Shown: piece after piece, positions 45,279 to 54,981 of the stretch
How the letters are laid out: each line of letters begins with the position of its first letter
Position numbering within the stretch: the first letter of the stretch is position 1
NCBI GenBank assembly: GCA_964615305.1
Contig: CAZTNA010000002.1
Span: 372,001 to 436,000 of the forward strand
Reading direction: 5' to 3'
Length of the DNA: 64,000 nt
Source: Bog-950 sp964615305
GTDB lineage: Bacteria > Bacteroidota > Bacteroidia > Chitinophagales > LD1
Notes under the pieces: generated by a model
What the model was told of the DNA's origin: nothing
Databases searched by the model: none
The model's input: the letters and a program-made list of their open reading frames with translations, nothing else
Made by a program: the position numbers and the translations under genes

Positions 45279-45428
45279 AGAACCCATACCGAAAAACAGT
45301 ATGCATTCTCTGGAGTGGTACATGGCGAGGTGAACTTCTCCCTCAGATTTGGCAAATATATTTCTTGAAACTATTCCTACAAGTTAATCGCATGTATTTG
45401 GTTTTCGTTTTCTGATATTTTAGCCCTT

Positions 45429-47453
45429 ATGCAATTTGTATTTCCATGGTTTTTGTTGGCATTGTCGTCACTAGCCATTCCAGTAATAGTTCACCTGTTT
45501 AACTTTCGCAGATATAAAACTGTTTACTTCAGCAATGTGAGGTTTCTACGCAATGTTAAAGAAGAAACTTCATCACGATCAAAACTAAAACACCTTTTGG
45601 TTTTGGCTTCTCGGTTGCTGGCACTTTTATTTTTGGTGTTTGCATTTGCACAACCCTTTATTCCAAACAAAAACAATAATTCTTCCTCCGGAAAAAAATT
45701 CGTGAGCCTTTATATTGACAATTCGTTTTCAATGAATGCGGTGAGTAATGGAAATAGCCTTTTGGAGAAAGCAAAAAAAACCGCAAAAGAAATTGCAGAT
45801 ACTTACTCTGCAGACGATAGGTTTCAATTACTTACCAATGATTTTGAAGGCAAGCATCAAAGATTAGTAGGCAAGGAAGAACTTCTGGCTATGGTAGATG
45901 AGGTAGAACCATCGGCACCGGTACGTACATTACAAGAAATTACAGAACGGCAGCTCAATGCACTCAGTAGAGAAAATGGGAAAAACAAAACAATTTATCT
46001 GCTGTCTGATTTTCAAAAAAATATGAGTGACTTTACACCCGACTCACTCACAAGCTACAGTTTGATACCAATGGCAAGCGATGTAACAGCAAATGTATAT
46101 CTAGATACTATTTGGTTTAATGAGCCGGTGCAAATCCTCAACCATCAAGCTGCGTTAGTGGTGAAAATTTCAAATACAGGAGAGAAAGCCGTTGAAAATA
46201 ATCGTCTGGTTCTAAAGCTAAATGGACAAACAAAGGCTATGGCCGATTTTACCATAGAAGCTAATTCATTTATCTATGATACTCTTAATTTTCTCATAAC
46301 TCAGCCCGGTTATAATAGAGCTGAACTTCAAATTCAGGATTACCCAATTACGTATGACGACACCTATTTTATCTCTTTTAATGTAACTGAAAAATTGAAG
46401 GTAATTGCTTTGAGTGATAACGGCAATAATCAATTTACTGATGCATTGTTTATAGATCAACCGGAGTTTGATTTCAGATCATTAACATCTGAAGTGTTTG
46501 ATGTTAACTTACTAAAAGAAGCTCAGCTTGTTATACTAAACAATGTGAGTAACATTTCTTCTCCTCTAACCGCGGCTCTTACTTCGTTTGTAGCAAATGG
46601 AGGCTCCGTTGCTGTATTCCCCGCACCACAATGCAACACCGAGTCATATAATCGTTTTCTCACCGGCATGAAAGCTAACCCTATCTTAGATTTTGTTGAT
46701 CAACCGCAAGATATAGCTACTATTAACTTACAGCAACCTGTTTTTTATGATGTGTTCGAAAAGGTACCGAAAAATATGGGGCTTCCCCGAGCTAAAAAAT
46801 ATTACAGGTTTACAACAACTACCACCGGAAACGAAGAGCCAATTTTAACTCTCAAAGACGGATCTTCCTTTTTCAGCAGATTTCCTTACCAAAAAGGATC
46901 GCTGTATGTCTGTGGCTCACCACTCAACCAAAACTATTCTGATTTGCCGGTTCATGGTATCTTTGTACCGCTCCTATATAAAATGGCAATACTCGATTTG
47001 CAAAGCAGTGCTATTGCACACTTTATAGGCAGCAAAACACGAATAGAAACAATAGTTCCCAAGAGTAGTGCCGATAAAGTTTACAAAATTTTTGGCGAAG
47101 GCATAGAGTTTATTCCCGAGCAATTTGCAGTTGAAGATAAATTGTTGTTAGGGTTAAATATTCCAATCGGAAGATCGGGCTTTTATAATCTGAGTTTAGA
47201 AAATGGTGATACAGCATCAGTATTAGCACTTAACTTCGATAGAAAAGAATCAGACCTTAAATTTTTTACCACTGAGGAGTTAAAAAATGAGTACCCACAA
47301 ACAAACGTACAAGTAGTTAACGGTGCCTTGGCAGATACAGCCAATGTTGTAAAAGAACTGGATAGAGGAACAGCACTTTGGAAATGGTGTATATTCTTAA
47401 CGCTTATTTTTTTAGCGACCGAAATAGCCTTACTTCGTTTCTGGAAAGCGTAA
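45429..47453 (+). CDS. BatA-domain membrane protein with von Willebrand A-like domain
   Basis: The 674-residue product opens with the BatA-type N-terminus (FPWFLLALSSLAIPVIVHLFNFRR) forming two membrane helices (about 5-24 and 54-75). These flank a short loop with the conserved YKTVYFSNVRFL. A VWA-like domain follows (about 90-260) with a partial metal-ion-dependent adhesion motif DNSFS (D97, S99, S101). It then has a large exported middle region with Glu/Asp-rich beta strands and a final membrane helix (about 651-671, WCIFLTLIFLATEIALL). Related proteins belong to the Bat aerotolerance cluster or to DUF4159-linked systems; here no batB, batC or MoxR gene is near. The stop codon is separated by a single base from the histidine kinase start. 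The function is unknown; a scaffold or sensor partner of the kinase is possible. Confidence 0.85.
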   Translation: MQFVFPWFLLALSSLAIPVIVHLFNFRRYKTVYFSNVRFLRNVKEETSSRSKLKHLLVLASRLLALLFLVFAFAQPFIPNKNNNSSSGKKFVSLYIDNSFSMNAVSNGNSLLEKAKKTAKEIADTYSADDRFQLLTNDFEGKHQRLVGKEELLAMVDEVEPSAPVRTLQEITERQLNALSRENGKNKTIYLLSDFQKNMSDFTPDSLTSYSLIPMASDVTANVYLDTIWFNEPVQILNHQAALVVKISNTGEKAVENNRLVLKLNGQTKAMADFTIEANSFIYDTLNFLITQPGYNRAELQIQDYPITYDDTYFISFNVTEKLKVIALSDNGNNQFTDALFIDQPEFDFRSLTSEVFDVNLLKEAQLVILNNVSNISSPLTAALTSFVANGGSVAVFPAPQCNTESYNRFLTGMKANPILDFVDQPQDIATINLQQPVFYDVFEKVPKNMGLPRAKKYYRFTTTTTGNEEPILTLKDGSSFFSRFPYQKGSLYVCGSPLNQNYSDLPVHGIFVPLLYKMAILDLQSSAIAHFIGSKTRIETIVPKSSADKVYKIFGEGIEFIPEQFAVEDKLLLGLNIPIGRSGFYNLSLENGDTASVLALNFDRKESDLKFFTTEELKNEYPQTNVQVVNGALADTANVVKELDRGTALWKWCIFLTLIFLATEIALLRFWKA

Positions 47454-47454
47454 A

Positions 47455-49251
47455 ATGACTCCCGAACAAAAAGTAATTTACGAGGCAAAACTAAATCTCG
47501 AAGATCAGTTAGATAACTACGAGAAGTTGCTCCGTAACAAACAGGACGTAAATGAACAGCAACTTAGCTATTTGCTGCAGTTGTCTTTAGATTTAGATGA
47601 AGAAGAATTGGCAACACGCGCTTATCTCCTCTTTTCTCTTTATTACCTTACTTACAAGTTAGACCATCTCAAAGCTCTAGATTTTGCAAAACTTGGGTTA
47701 GAGCAGAGCGAAGATTTGCCAAATTTTTACTGGCGTATAAAATCACTGATTGCAGCAGCAAATGCATACCATATACTTCGCGATTACCCCAACGAGCTAA
47801 ATTTGTTGCAACAATCTCTTCGATTGCTGGAATCAAATATGTGCACCTCTATCGAGTATTATCCGCTTCATCACGCTGCCAATTACTCACTAGGGGTTAT
47901 GTACAGTCAAATGGGTTTGTACACCATTGCACGGCCTTTTATTGAAACAGCGTTCAGCTACTGCCGAAGTATAAACGACCGCCATTTATTCTTTAAAACC
48001 AAGCTTACCTTGGCTAACATGAGCATGTACGAAAAAGACTTTACACCGGCCATGCAGAGCTATCAAGAGCTCTATGAAGAATATGGCGATTTGAAAGATA
48101 CTGAACAATGGGCTATTCTGAATAACTACATTGGTATATTGTACATACGCCAAAATGATTTGAATCAAGCAGAATCTTATTTGCTGGAAGCCGTACGAAT
48201 ACGAAAACATTTAGGAGATGAATTACGGCTTAACTATTCGTACTTCACAATGGCAAAAATACTATACCTGAAAGGTAAATATGAGGAAGGAGACAAATTG
48301 TTTGCAGAAATAGAAAAGGTAATGGAGAAGTATCCGCATGTGTACGACAATCAAATACGCAACGATATTTTATATGAGTTATTCGCTGCTAAAGGAAATT
48401 ACGAAAAGGCTTACCACCATTTTAAAGAACTAGATATCTCATTTGTAAACAATAGCATACTCGAAAAAACCATCGGATCTATTTTTGAAAACGAAAGAGT
48501 CAAACAGAAGAGCATTCAGGAAGACACCGACCATTTCAGACGGCTTAACGATGAAATGCAGCAACAGGCCATTGAATTGCAGAAGATGAATAAAGATCTG
48601 AACAACTATGCTCGCACCGCCTCGCACGATTTACGCGAACCATTGAGGATGGTGTACACTTACATGACGATTTTAGAAACTAAACTGAAAGAAAAACTAA
48701 CCGAAGAAGAAAAAACATTTATGCGATTTGCCGTTGATGGCAGCAAACGTATGGATGAAATGATAACCCGCATTTTGAACACAGCAAAAGGCGCACAATC
48801 GTCTTTAAAACCGGTTGACCTTAATCAAACCGTAATTCAGATAAAAGCTAACCTGCAAAAATTGATACAAGAAAAAAATGCTGTGTTGCATTTCGATAAC
48901 TTACCTATAATTTTAGCAGATGATATTCAAATGTTGCAGGTATTGCAAAATCTAACAACCAACGCTATCAAATACAACAAAAGCACCCAGCCAACCGTAC
49001 TTTTTTCTTCTGAAAATAAAGGAGATGCGGTGGTTGTTTCTATAGCCGATAACGGTGTGGGCATTCCTGAGGAAGCGCGTGAAAAGGTGTTCGAAATGTT
49101 TAGCAGGGTTCAAAATGAAAGTGGAGAAGAAGGTACAGGTATAGGGCTAAGTACTGTAAAAAGTATAATTGAAAAAATGCGCGGAAAAATTTGGATTGAA
49201 AGCAACCACCCAGAAGGAAGTGTTTTCAAAATCTATCTCCCCACAAAGTAG
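47455..49251 (+). CDS. Soluble TPR-containing sensor histidine kinase
   Basis: The 598-residue protein lacks a signal peptide and transmembrane helices. Residues 1-340 are a chain of TPR-like helical pairs (for example NYIGILYIRQNDLNQAESYLLEA, cut here at 219-246), 345-385 form a coiled coil, and 385-445 form the dimerisation domain with the phospho-acceptor H391 in SHDLREPLR. Residues 485-598 are the HATPase domain with N503 (N-box), DNGVG (532-536) and GTGIGL (560-565). It therefore autophosphorylates in response to something recognised by the TPR domain and passes phosphate to an unknown response regulator; none is encoded here. It begins one base after the BatA/VWA gene and ends five bases before the flippase start, so the three are translated from one transcript. 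Confidence 0.92.
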   Translation: MTPEQKVIYEAKLNLEDQLDNYEKLLRNKQDVNEQQLSYLLQLSLDLDEEELATRAYLLFSLYYLTYKLDHLKALDFAKLGLEQSEDLPNFYWRIKSLIAAANAYHILRDYPNELNLLQQSLRLLESNMCTSIEYYPLHHAANYSLGVMYSQMGLYTIARPFIETAFSYCRSINDRHLFFKTKLTLANMSMYEKDFTPAMQSYQELYEEYGDLKDTEQWAILNNYIGILYIRQNDLNQAESYLLEAVRIRKHLGDELRLNYSYFTMAKILYLKGKYEEGDKLFAEIEKVMEKYPHVYDNQIRNDILYELFAAKGNYEKAYHHFKELDISFVNNSILEKTIGSIFENERVKQKSIQEDTDHFRRLNDEMQQQAIELQKMNKDLNNYARTASHDLREPLRMVYTYMTILETKLKEKLTEEEKTFMRFAVDGSKRMDEMITRILNTAKGAQSSLKPVDLNQTVIQIKANLQKLIQEKNAVLHFDNLPIILADDIQMLQVLQNLTTNAIKYNKSTQPTVLFSSENKGDAVVVSIADNGVGIPEEAREKVFEMFSRVQNESGEEGTGIGLSTVKSIIEKMRGKIWIESNHPEGSVFKIYLPTK

Positions 49252-49255
49252 GAAT

Positions 49256-50560
49256 ATGCAGCGGCTTTCAAATCTTTCATCGCTTCAGATTTTTCAATTA
49301 TTCAGGTATGGAACTTTTATACTCATAGGCATAGGCTTTGCCAAATTGGGCATATCACTCACGCAAATTGGGTTATTCGAAACATTTATACTGTTGAGTG
49401 GGTTGCTTAGTTTTTTCTGGACTAGTGCAATTATTAATACACTACTATCGGTGTACAACAAACAAACTACCGAGCAACAGAAAGTATTGCTATTTAATAC
49501 ATTTTTAATGCTGGTTGTGTTAAGCATAGGTGGAGCTGTGTTATTAAGCATTTTTTCCACACACATATTGTTGTTTTTAAACAAATCAAACAGCTACAAT
49601 ATCATAGTAGCTACTGCACTTTATTTGTTATTGAACACCACAAGTTTTATAAACGAGTATGTTCTTTACCTAAAGGAAGAAAACCGGACACTGTTGTTGT
49701 ACGCATTTATCACTTCGATGGCTACTGCTTTAGCTGCACTTTTACCGGTCGTATTAGGGTTCGACATCGAATACTCATTATATGCATTGGTTACGGTGTC
49801 TGTTGCTAAGTTATGTTTCACATGCTATTTACTTGTACAGTATTGCACGTTTACTTTTAGTCGTAAAATTTGGGTTTCAAACTTTCATTTGGCTTTTCCG
49901 TTGATGCTTTCTTTTTTATTGAGCGGCTCTGCCGAATACATAGATGGCATAATAGTAAAATGGAAATTTGATGATATGTTTTTTGCTATTTACCGATATG
50001 GTGCTAAAGAGTTGCCCATCATGCTGATTGTTTCAAATACGTTGAGCACTGCACTCTTACCGGCTATTTCGGCTGACCTACACTCCGGTGTAAAAGAGTT
50101 AAAAGAAAAATCGCTACAGCTAATGCATTGGCTTTTCCCGCTTACTATTTTGTTGCTCTTAACAAGCCCTTGGATTTACAAATGGGCGTTTAGCGAAAGC
50201 TTTACGTATAGTGCTCTTATTTTCAACATCTATTTGCTATTGATTATACCCAGGATGTTGTTTCCACAAACTATACTCACTGCTCGCGGGCAAACTAAGT
50301 TCATACTTATTTCTTCAATACTGGAATTGGCAATAAACGTTTCACTAAGCATTTTTCTTGCGCAAAAAATTGGCTTATACGGGGTAGCTATTGGAACAGT
50401 AGTGGCTTACACATTCGATAAACTGTTTCTAATAAGCGTCAACTTCTACATAAATCGAATTTCGCCATCACTATATGTTTATCAATTTCCATTTGCCGCA
50501 TACACTACTGCTACATTAACAGCATTTGTCATTGGATTTTGGATAATGCAAAAATTCTAG
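49256..50560 (+). CDS. Polysaccharide flippase-like membrane protein (Wzx/MATE type)
   Basis: The ATG at 49256 (MQRLSNLSSLQIFQ) is used because the longer frame from 49169 overlaps the kinase coding sequence and adds no membrane character. The 434-residue protein is almost wholly hydrophobic with about twelve predicted helices, and it resembles oligosaccharide flippases of the polysaccharide-biosynthesis family that move undecaprenyl-linked glycans across the inner membrane. Motifs include YRYGAKELPIMLIVSNTLSTALLPAIS (partial at about 245-272) and the ILTARGQTKFI region. The gene starts four bases after the kinase stop. No glycosyltransferases or Wzy are adjacent, so it is either an isolated flippase or a relative with another cargo. 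Confidence 0.87.
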   Translation: MQRLSNLSSLQIFQLFRYGTFILIGIGFAKLGISLTQIGLFETFILLSGLLSFFWTSAIINTLLSVYNKQTTEQQKVLLFNTFLMLVVLSIGGAVLLSIFSTHILLFLNKSNSYNIIVATALYLLLNTTSFINEYVLYLKEENRTLLLYAFITSMATALAALLPVVLGFDIEYSLYALVTVSVAKLCFTCYLLVQYCTFTFSRKIWVSNFHLAFPLMLSFLLSGSAEYIDGIIVKWKFDDMFFAIYRYGAKELPIMLIVSNTLSTALLPAISADLHSGVKELKEKSLQLMHWLFPLTILLLLTSPWIYKWAFSESFTYSALIFNIYLLLIIPRMLFPQTILTARGQTKFILISSILELAINVSLSIFLAQKIGLYGVAIGTVVAYTFDKLFLISVNFYINRISPSLYVYQFPFAAYTTATLTAFVIGFWIMQKF

Positions 50561-50568
50561 TTACTATC

Positions 50569-51549
50569 TTACTTAGGCAATACCGGCTGGCGGGTAGGCT
50601 CACCAAAAAGCGGGGCCGGAATGGGCGGGTTATCTCCCTCACCTATAGAAAATGTAAATACTTTTTCCACCCAATTCCATCGGTCATTTTTCCATTCAAA
50701 ACCTTCATAAGTGCCATCGGGTACATAGCTAAAAGTTGCGCCTTTAGCTTTTTCATTCGGTGGCACTACATGATCAAGCACTATTAAATCCATTTGCTTG
50801 TCATAGTTCATTACTGTTGGTGCATTATATTTATACTCAATAAAAAAACGGCTGAGCGTATCCGTCTTTTTATACCGTGTGCTGTCTTCATCAAGTTTGA
50901 AGTAAAACAATGGGGCGCCAAATCTGGGTTCTCCCTTGGAGTCAAAGCTGAGTATGTCAATTACCTTTCTACGGGTAATAACATCGGCTGCTTCAAAGCC
51001 AAAAAGCGTATAAACTGTTTTTTTGTTTATCTGTTTTGAAATGATGTTATAATACAGAGCACCATACCAGTTATTGTTACCCACCACATGTTGCGGGTGA
51101 TACTGCATGGTATCACTTAAATCAACCAGAGGAAATATTTTAGTTTTTAAGCTACGCATTTGTATAACCCCATAATACCTGAATCTACCCTGTGGTAAAG
51201 CGAGCTGCCATGTAAAAATTCTAAAAAGACTATCTGGAGAATATATTCTTGTGATGGGTTCCAGCGAATCAAATGCGAAGTAAAATGAGTTATCGAACTT
51301 AAGTGCGCGAACCAATCTCGGTATAAAAGAATAGCAAGCCTCTTTTCGCTTAGTAAGTGAAGTATCGTAAGTTAACACTTCGCTCAATCCTTTTAAAGTA
51401 TCTTGTAACAACTTTAGTTTTTGTAGATCATCTTTAGCTATCGTATTGGCAGGTAATGACAGCAGATTCGCTTTCTTCGGATTAAGGTTCTGTGAAAACA
51501 AAAGCAACGGAGAACATACTAAGAAACAAAAACACAACCGTTTGATCAT
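50569..51549 (-). CDS. Secreted protein of unknown function
   Basis: The start at 51549 gives MIKRLCFCFLVCSPLLLFSQN, a Sec signal peptide; the longer frame adds thirteen residues. The 326-residue product has no domain I can name. Visible features are a mainly alpha/beta sequence with YYGVIQMRSLKTKIFPLVDLSD (near 130-150), NNNWYGALYYNIISK, and a C-terminal proline-rich end (NPPIPAPLFGEPTRQPVLPK). It has no T9SS tail and no barrel terminus, so periplasmic localisation is most likely. Similar signal-peptide proteins of about 330 residues recur in Bacteroidota genomes as hypotheticals. It converges with the flippase gene (8 bases between stops) and is divergent from the phosphatase gene. Confidence 0.75.
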   Translation of the reverse strand: MIKRLCFCFLVCSPLLLFSQNLNPKKANLLSLPANTIAKDDLQKLKLLQDTLKGLSEVLTYDTSLTKRKEACYSFIPRLVRALKFDNSFYFAFDSLEPITRIYSPDSLFRIFTWQLALPQGRFRYYGVIQMRSLKTKIFPLVDLSDTMQYHPQHVVGNNNWYGALYYNIISKQINKKTVYTLFGFEAADVITRRKVIDILSFDSKGEPRFGAPLFYFKLDEDSTRYKKTDTLSRFFIEYKYNAPTVMNYDKQMDLIVLDHVVPPNEKAKGATFSYVPDGTYEGFEWKNDRWNWVEKVFTFSIGEGDNPPIPAPLFGEPTRQPVLPK

Positions 51550-51689
51550 CTTATAAAACGAAGAAACCTCAATTATTATTGTTTTCAAAATGCCAAGCCC
51601 TTAGTTTTACTTCATTAACACAATAAAAACGTAATGTCATTTTTTGAACTTAAAAAACTCTTTACATTGCCCGCACTAAAAACCCATTT

Positions 51690-53363
51690 ATGAAAAAATT
51701 GTTACTACTTGTTTTCGCCCCTTTTGCTTTATTTTTAAACGCCCAGACCTCAGTTACTATAGGACCTTACCTTCAGAGTCCAACGCCAAACAGCATAAAA
51801 GTAATGTGGCGCACTGATTCACTCTGCTCGGTTAAGGTAATGTATGGCACATCACCTACTTCATTAACTCAAACAGCTACCGATACTGCAATGTCAAGCA
51901 AACACACGGTGCATATCTCCGGACTAACTGCTGACACTAAATATTACTACGCCATCTATAACAACAACGTATTTGTGGAAGGCGACTCAGCTAACCACTA
52001 TTTCCGCACCTTTCCTTTAGCAGGATCCAACACGCACGTGCGCGCTTTGGCATTTGGAGATTTTGGGAAAGGAAATAGCTGGCAGCAAAAAGTTCGCGAC
52101 AGCTACGTAAGCAATTACGACAACGGAGAAACAGATTTATGGCTTTGGCTTGGCGATAACGTTTACGATGACGGCACTGAACAAGAGTACTTAACTAAAG
52201 TTTTTGATTCAGTTTACGGCTATCAAAAACTCATGAAGCATTTACCTTTTGAGCCAGCACCGGGAAATCACGATTACAGTAGTGTTGCGGGTGTAGGTTC
52301 AGCTATAGATCCATTGCAACACTCAGGACCTTACTACGATTTTGTAGAAGTTTATCGCAATGGCGAAGCAGGAGGTGTTGCTACAAATCACGAACTATTT
52401 TATTCCTATGATTATGGAAATGTACACTTCATTTCACTAAACTCGGAAATAGGTTGTGTTATAAACCAACAATACGATTGGACGGGAGCATACCTATTTG
52501 GCTCCTTTAACGGATCTCCCATGACCACCTGGCTGCATGCAGACTTGCAGGCCAACACTAAGCCTTGGGTAGTAATATACCTTCATCAACCACCTTATAC
52601 TGATGGCTCTCATGATGCCGGAGCGTTTTGGGAGGTATATATGAAAGCGATACGTGAGAACTTTGCAGAAATTTGGGAGCAATATGGAGTTGACTTGGTG
52701 ATTGCTGGCCATAGCCACGTTTACGAAAGAAGTTTCTTGGTTAAAGGCTCTTATGGCGACATGGCTGACATTAACATGTTTAACTATGTGCAAACCAACA
52801 ATGGTGTAGAAGCACAAGGGCAGGCATTTACGAAATATACACAGGGAACAAATGCAAATGAAGGCACTGTATATGTAGTTTGCGGTAATTCAGGAAGCAA
52901 AGATGACAATCCGGCTTTTAACCATCCTTACATGTATTCTGAGTTTGGTTGCGATACCTGCTGTGGTTACTTTATTTTAGATGTAGATAGCAACCGGCTA
53001 GATGGCCGCCATATTGATGCATATGGTGTTGAGCGCGATCATTTTACAATGCTTAAAATAAATGGAGCTAATCCGAATAAAGTAGAAGACATGCAGCAGG
53101 ATATGTTCGCAAAAGTGTTAGTTGCACCAAATCCCTTTACATCTTCTACAAAACTTACTTTCGAAATGAAAAAAGCTGGGATGGTAAAAATTCGATTGCA
53201 TGATGCTACCGGAAAGCTAACTTCGGTTTTTGAAGGAGCATTAAATAAGGGTGCTCAACAGTTTGAAATAAGCGGAGAAAAACTTGGGCTTGCAAAAGGA
53301 ATATACACCATGCAACTTTCATCAGGCGCGGTGAACATTTCACGGTCATTGATCTTACAGTAA
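51690..53363 (+). CDS. Purple acid phosphatase-like metallophosphoesterase with T9SS sorting domain
   Basis: The product hydrolyses phosphomonoesters with a dinuclear metal centre and is exported. The 557 residues comprise a signal peptide (1-18), an N-terminal fibronectin/purple-acid-phosphatase domain (about 22-110), the phosphoesterase domain (115-350) and a type A T9SS domain (475-557). Catalytic residues can be read in order: D124 in FGDFG, D156 and Y159 in LGDNVYDDG (the tyrosine is the charge-transfer ligand of purple acid phosphatases), N193-H194 in GNHDY, H299 in YLHQPPY, and H341/H343 in AGHSHVYERS. All expected ligands are present. The stop overlaps the next start (TAATG), so it is translationally coupled to the GH28 gene. 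Confidence 0.93.
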   Translation: MKKLLLLVFAPFALFLNAQTSVTIGPYLQSPTPNSIKVMWRTDSLCSVKVMYGTSPTSLTQTATDTAMSSKHTVHISGLTADTKYYYAIYNNNVFVEGDSANHYFRTFPLAGSNTHVRALAFGDFGKGNSWQQKVRDSYVSNYDNGETDLWLWLGDNVYDDGTEQEYLTKVFDSVYGYQKLMKHLPFEPAPGNHDYSSVAGVGSAIDPLQHSGPYYDFVEVYRNGEAGGVATNHELFYSYDYGNVHFISLNSEIGCVINQQYDWTGAYLFGSFNGSPMTTWLHADLQANTKPWVVIYLHQPPYTDGSHDAGAFWEVYMKAIRENFAEIWEQYGVDLVIAGHSHVYERSFLVKGSYGDMADINMFNYVQTNNGVEAQGQAFTKYTQGTNANEGTVYVVCGNSGSKDDNPAFNHPYMYSEFGCDTCCGYFILDVDSNRLDGRHIDAYGVERDHFTMLKINGANPNKVEDMQQDMFAKVLVAPNPFTSSTKLTFEMKKAGMVKIRLHDATGKLTSVFEGALNKGAQQFEISGEKLGLAKGIYTMQLSSGAVNISRSLILQ

Positions 53364-54955
53364 TGAGACAAATTTGCCTGTTAGCTCTTGTTACACTTAG
53401 TATATTCACAAGAGCACAGGTTCTCAACATAACCTCATTCGGTGCAGTTGGTAACGGCAGCACAATCAACACTGGCGCAATTCAGGCAGCTATTGATAGC
53501 TGTAATCAGGCAGGTGGAGGAATTGTACTGGTGCCTCCCGGAAATTTTTTAACAGGTACTTTGTTCCTTAAAAGTAATGTTACTTTACAACTTGATTCGG
53601 GTGCAACAATTACAGGATCGCCCAACCTTTCGGATTATCCGGATGTTATTCCACAGATAAGAAGCTACACCGATAACTATTCTCAAAAATCCGTTTTTTA
53701 TGCTGAGGGGCAAAACAACATAAGCATACGGGGTAAGGGCACTTTTAATGGAAACGGGCTTACAGTTGCTTTTTTGTTAGACAATGACCACCGACCTCTT
53801 GGCTTTAGGTTTATTTCTTGTCGTAATATCAGCTATGAGGGAATAACCATGCGTAACTCTGGCTTTTGGATGATGCACAATCTGAATGTAGATACGCTTT
53901 CATTTAAAAACCTGACTATCGTTAATCATTCGTTTGGAAACAATGATGGAATTACCATTGACGGCTGTAGAAATGTTTGGGCAGATAGTTGTATGGCAGA
54001 TTGTAATGATGACCCTTTAGTATTAAAAACATCATCGCCTATTGGCTGCCAAAATGTTGAGATAAAAAACTGTACAGTTTCCACCTATTCACGAGCTATA
54101 AAAATAGGCACAGAAACCAATGGCCCATTAAAAAACATCCACTTGCACCACTGCAAAGTACAATACAGTTTACTTGGGCCGTTTGGCACAAACAGGCCGG
54201 CTAATTGTGGCATAAACCTATCAATAGTTGATGGAGGAAGCATGGAAAATGTATTAGTAGAGAACGTTGAAATTTCGGGAGCTTCAACACCGCTGTTTGT
54301 TCGTCTTGGCAACCGGGCGCGGAAATATACCGACACAGCTGCAGTCCCTAGTGTTGGTTTTATCAAAAATGTTGAAATCCAAAATATTACGGCAGTGGCA
54401 GCATCTAATATTCCGAGTTCTGTTACCGGAATATCGGGTTACTACGCGAAGGACTTACGACTAAAAAACATAGACATTACTTTTCCGGGTGGTTGGCCTT
54501 TTACCGGAAATACCTTTGTTGCTGAAAACGAAGGAGGCAAACCCGATGCAGATATGTTTGGAGATACACTTCCATGCTCAGGTTTGTTTCTCCGTCATGT
54601 TGACTCAATTTTATTGCAAAATATTTGTTTTCATCCGCTGCAACCTGACGGGCGTTACTCTTTATTGACAGATGATGTATTAAATTTAGACTCTTCGCTT
54701 GTTTGCATTACAAGTGTCGAAGCAACAACACCATCAGCTTCTCTAAAATTGTACCCAAATCCGGCTGCAGAAACCCTGTTTGTTTTAAATAAAGAAGGCT
54801 TTGCAGGCAAACTTCAGTTGTTTACATCAACCGGATGTTTGTTAATGGAAACAGGCCTCAATTCACCGCATTGTCAGTTAGATATTCGCCACCTTAACTC
54901 TGGAGTTTATTTCCTGAAATACAACACATCGCTTTACAAGTTTGTAAAGTTTTAG
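53363..54955 (+). CDS. Glycoside hydrolase family 28-like pectinase with T9SS sorting domain
   Basis: The ATG overlaps the phosphatase stop by one base. The 530-residue product has a signal peptide (1-18), a right-handed parallel beta-helix typical of GH28 polygalacturonases and rhamnogalacturonases (starting with NITSFGAVGNGST), and a T9SS domain (about 455-530). GH28 signatures are the GNNDGITIDG motif (N194-D195), the tandem acids CNDDPLV (D216-D217) and RAIKIGT near 244-250, replacing RIK. The canonical GHG histidine motif is not seen at its usual place, where STYS stands. It may therefore be an exo-acting or divergent member; substrate specificity cannot be read off. The adjacent acid phosphatase suggests combined extracellular nutrient scavenging. 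Confidence 0.88.
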   Translation: MRQICLLALVTLSIFTRAQVLNITSFGAVGNGSTINTGAIQAAIDSCNQAGGGIVLVPPGNFLTGTLFLKSNVTLQLDSGATITGSPNLSDYPDVIPQIRSYTDNYSQKSVFYAEGQNNISIRGKGTFNGNGLTVAFLLDNDHRPLGFRFISCRNISYEGITMRNSGFWMMHNLNVDTLSFKNLTIVNHSFGNNDGITIDGCRNVWADSCMADCNDDPLVLKTSSPIGCQNVEIKNCTVSTYSRAIKIGTETNGPLKNIHLHHCKVQYSLLGPFGTNRPANCGINLSIVDGGSMENVLVENVEISGASTPLFVRLGNRARKYTDTAAVPSVGFIKNVEIQNITAVAASNIPSSVTGISGYYAKDLRLKNIDITFPGGWPFTGNTFVAENEGGKPDADMFGDTLPCSGLFLRHVDSILLQNICFHPLQPDGRYSLLTDDVLNLDSSLVCITSVEATTPSASLKLYPNPAAETLFVLNKEGFAGKLQLFTSTGCLLMETGLNSPHCQLDIRHLNSGVYFLKYNTSLYKFVKF

Positions 54956-54981
54956 CAACATTTTTTTATTGCGTTTGACTA

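Noticed and set aside
45057..45415. Two plus-strand open frames across the tRNA-Pro gene
   Set aside because: They read through a clear tRNA and the glnN terminator and show translated-tRNA sequence; not genes.
49169..49255. Upstream extension of the flippase frame
   Set aside because: It overlaps the histidine kinase coding sequence, adds non-membrane sequence, and the ATG at 49256 sits naturally after the kinase stop.
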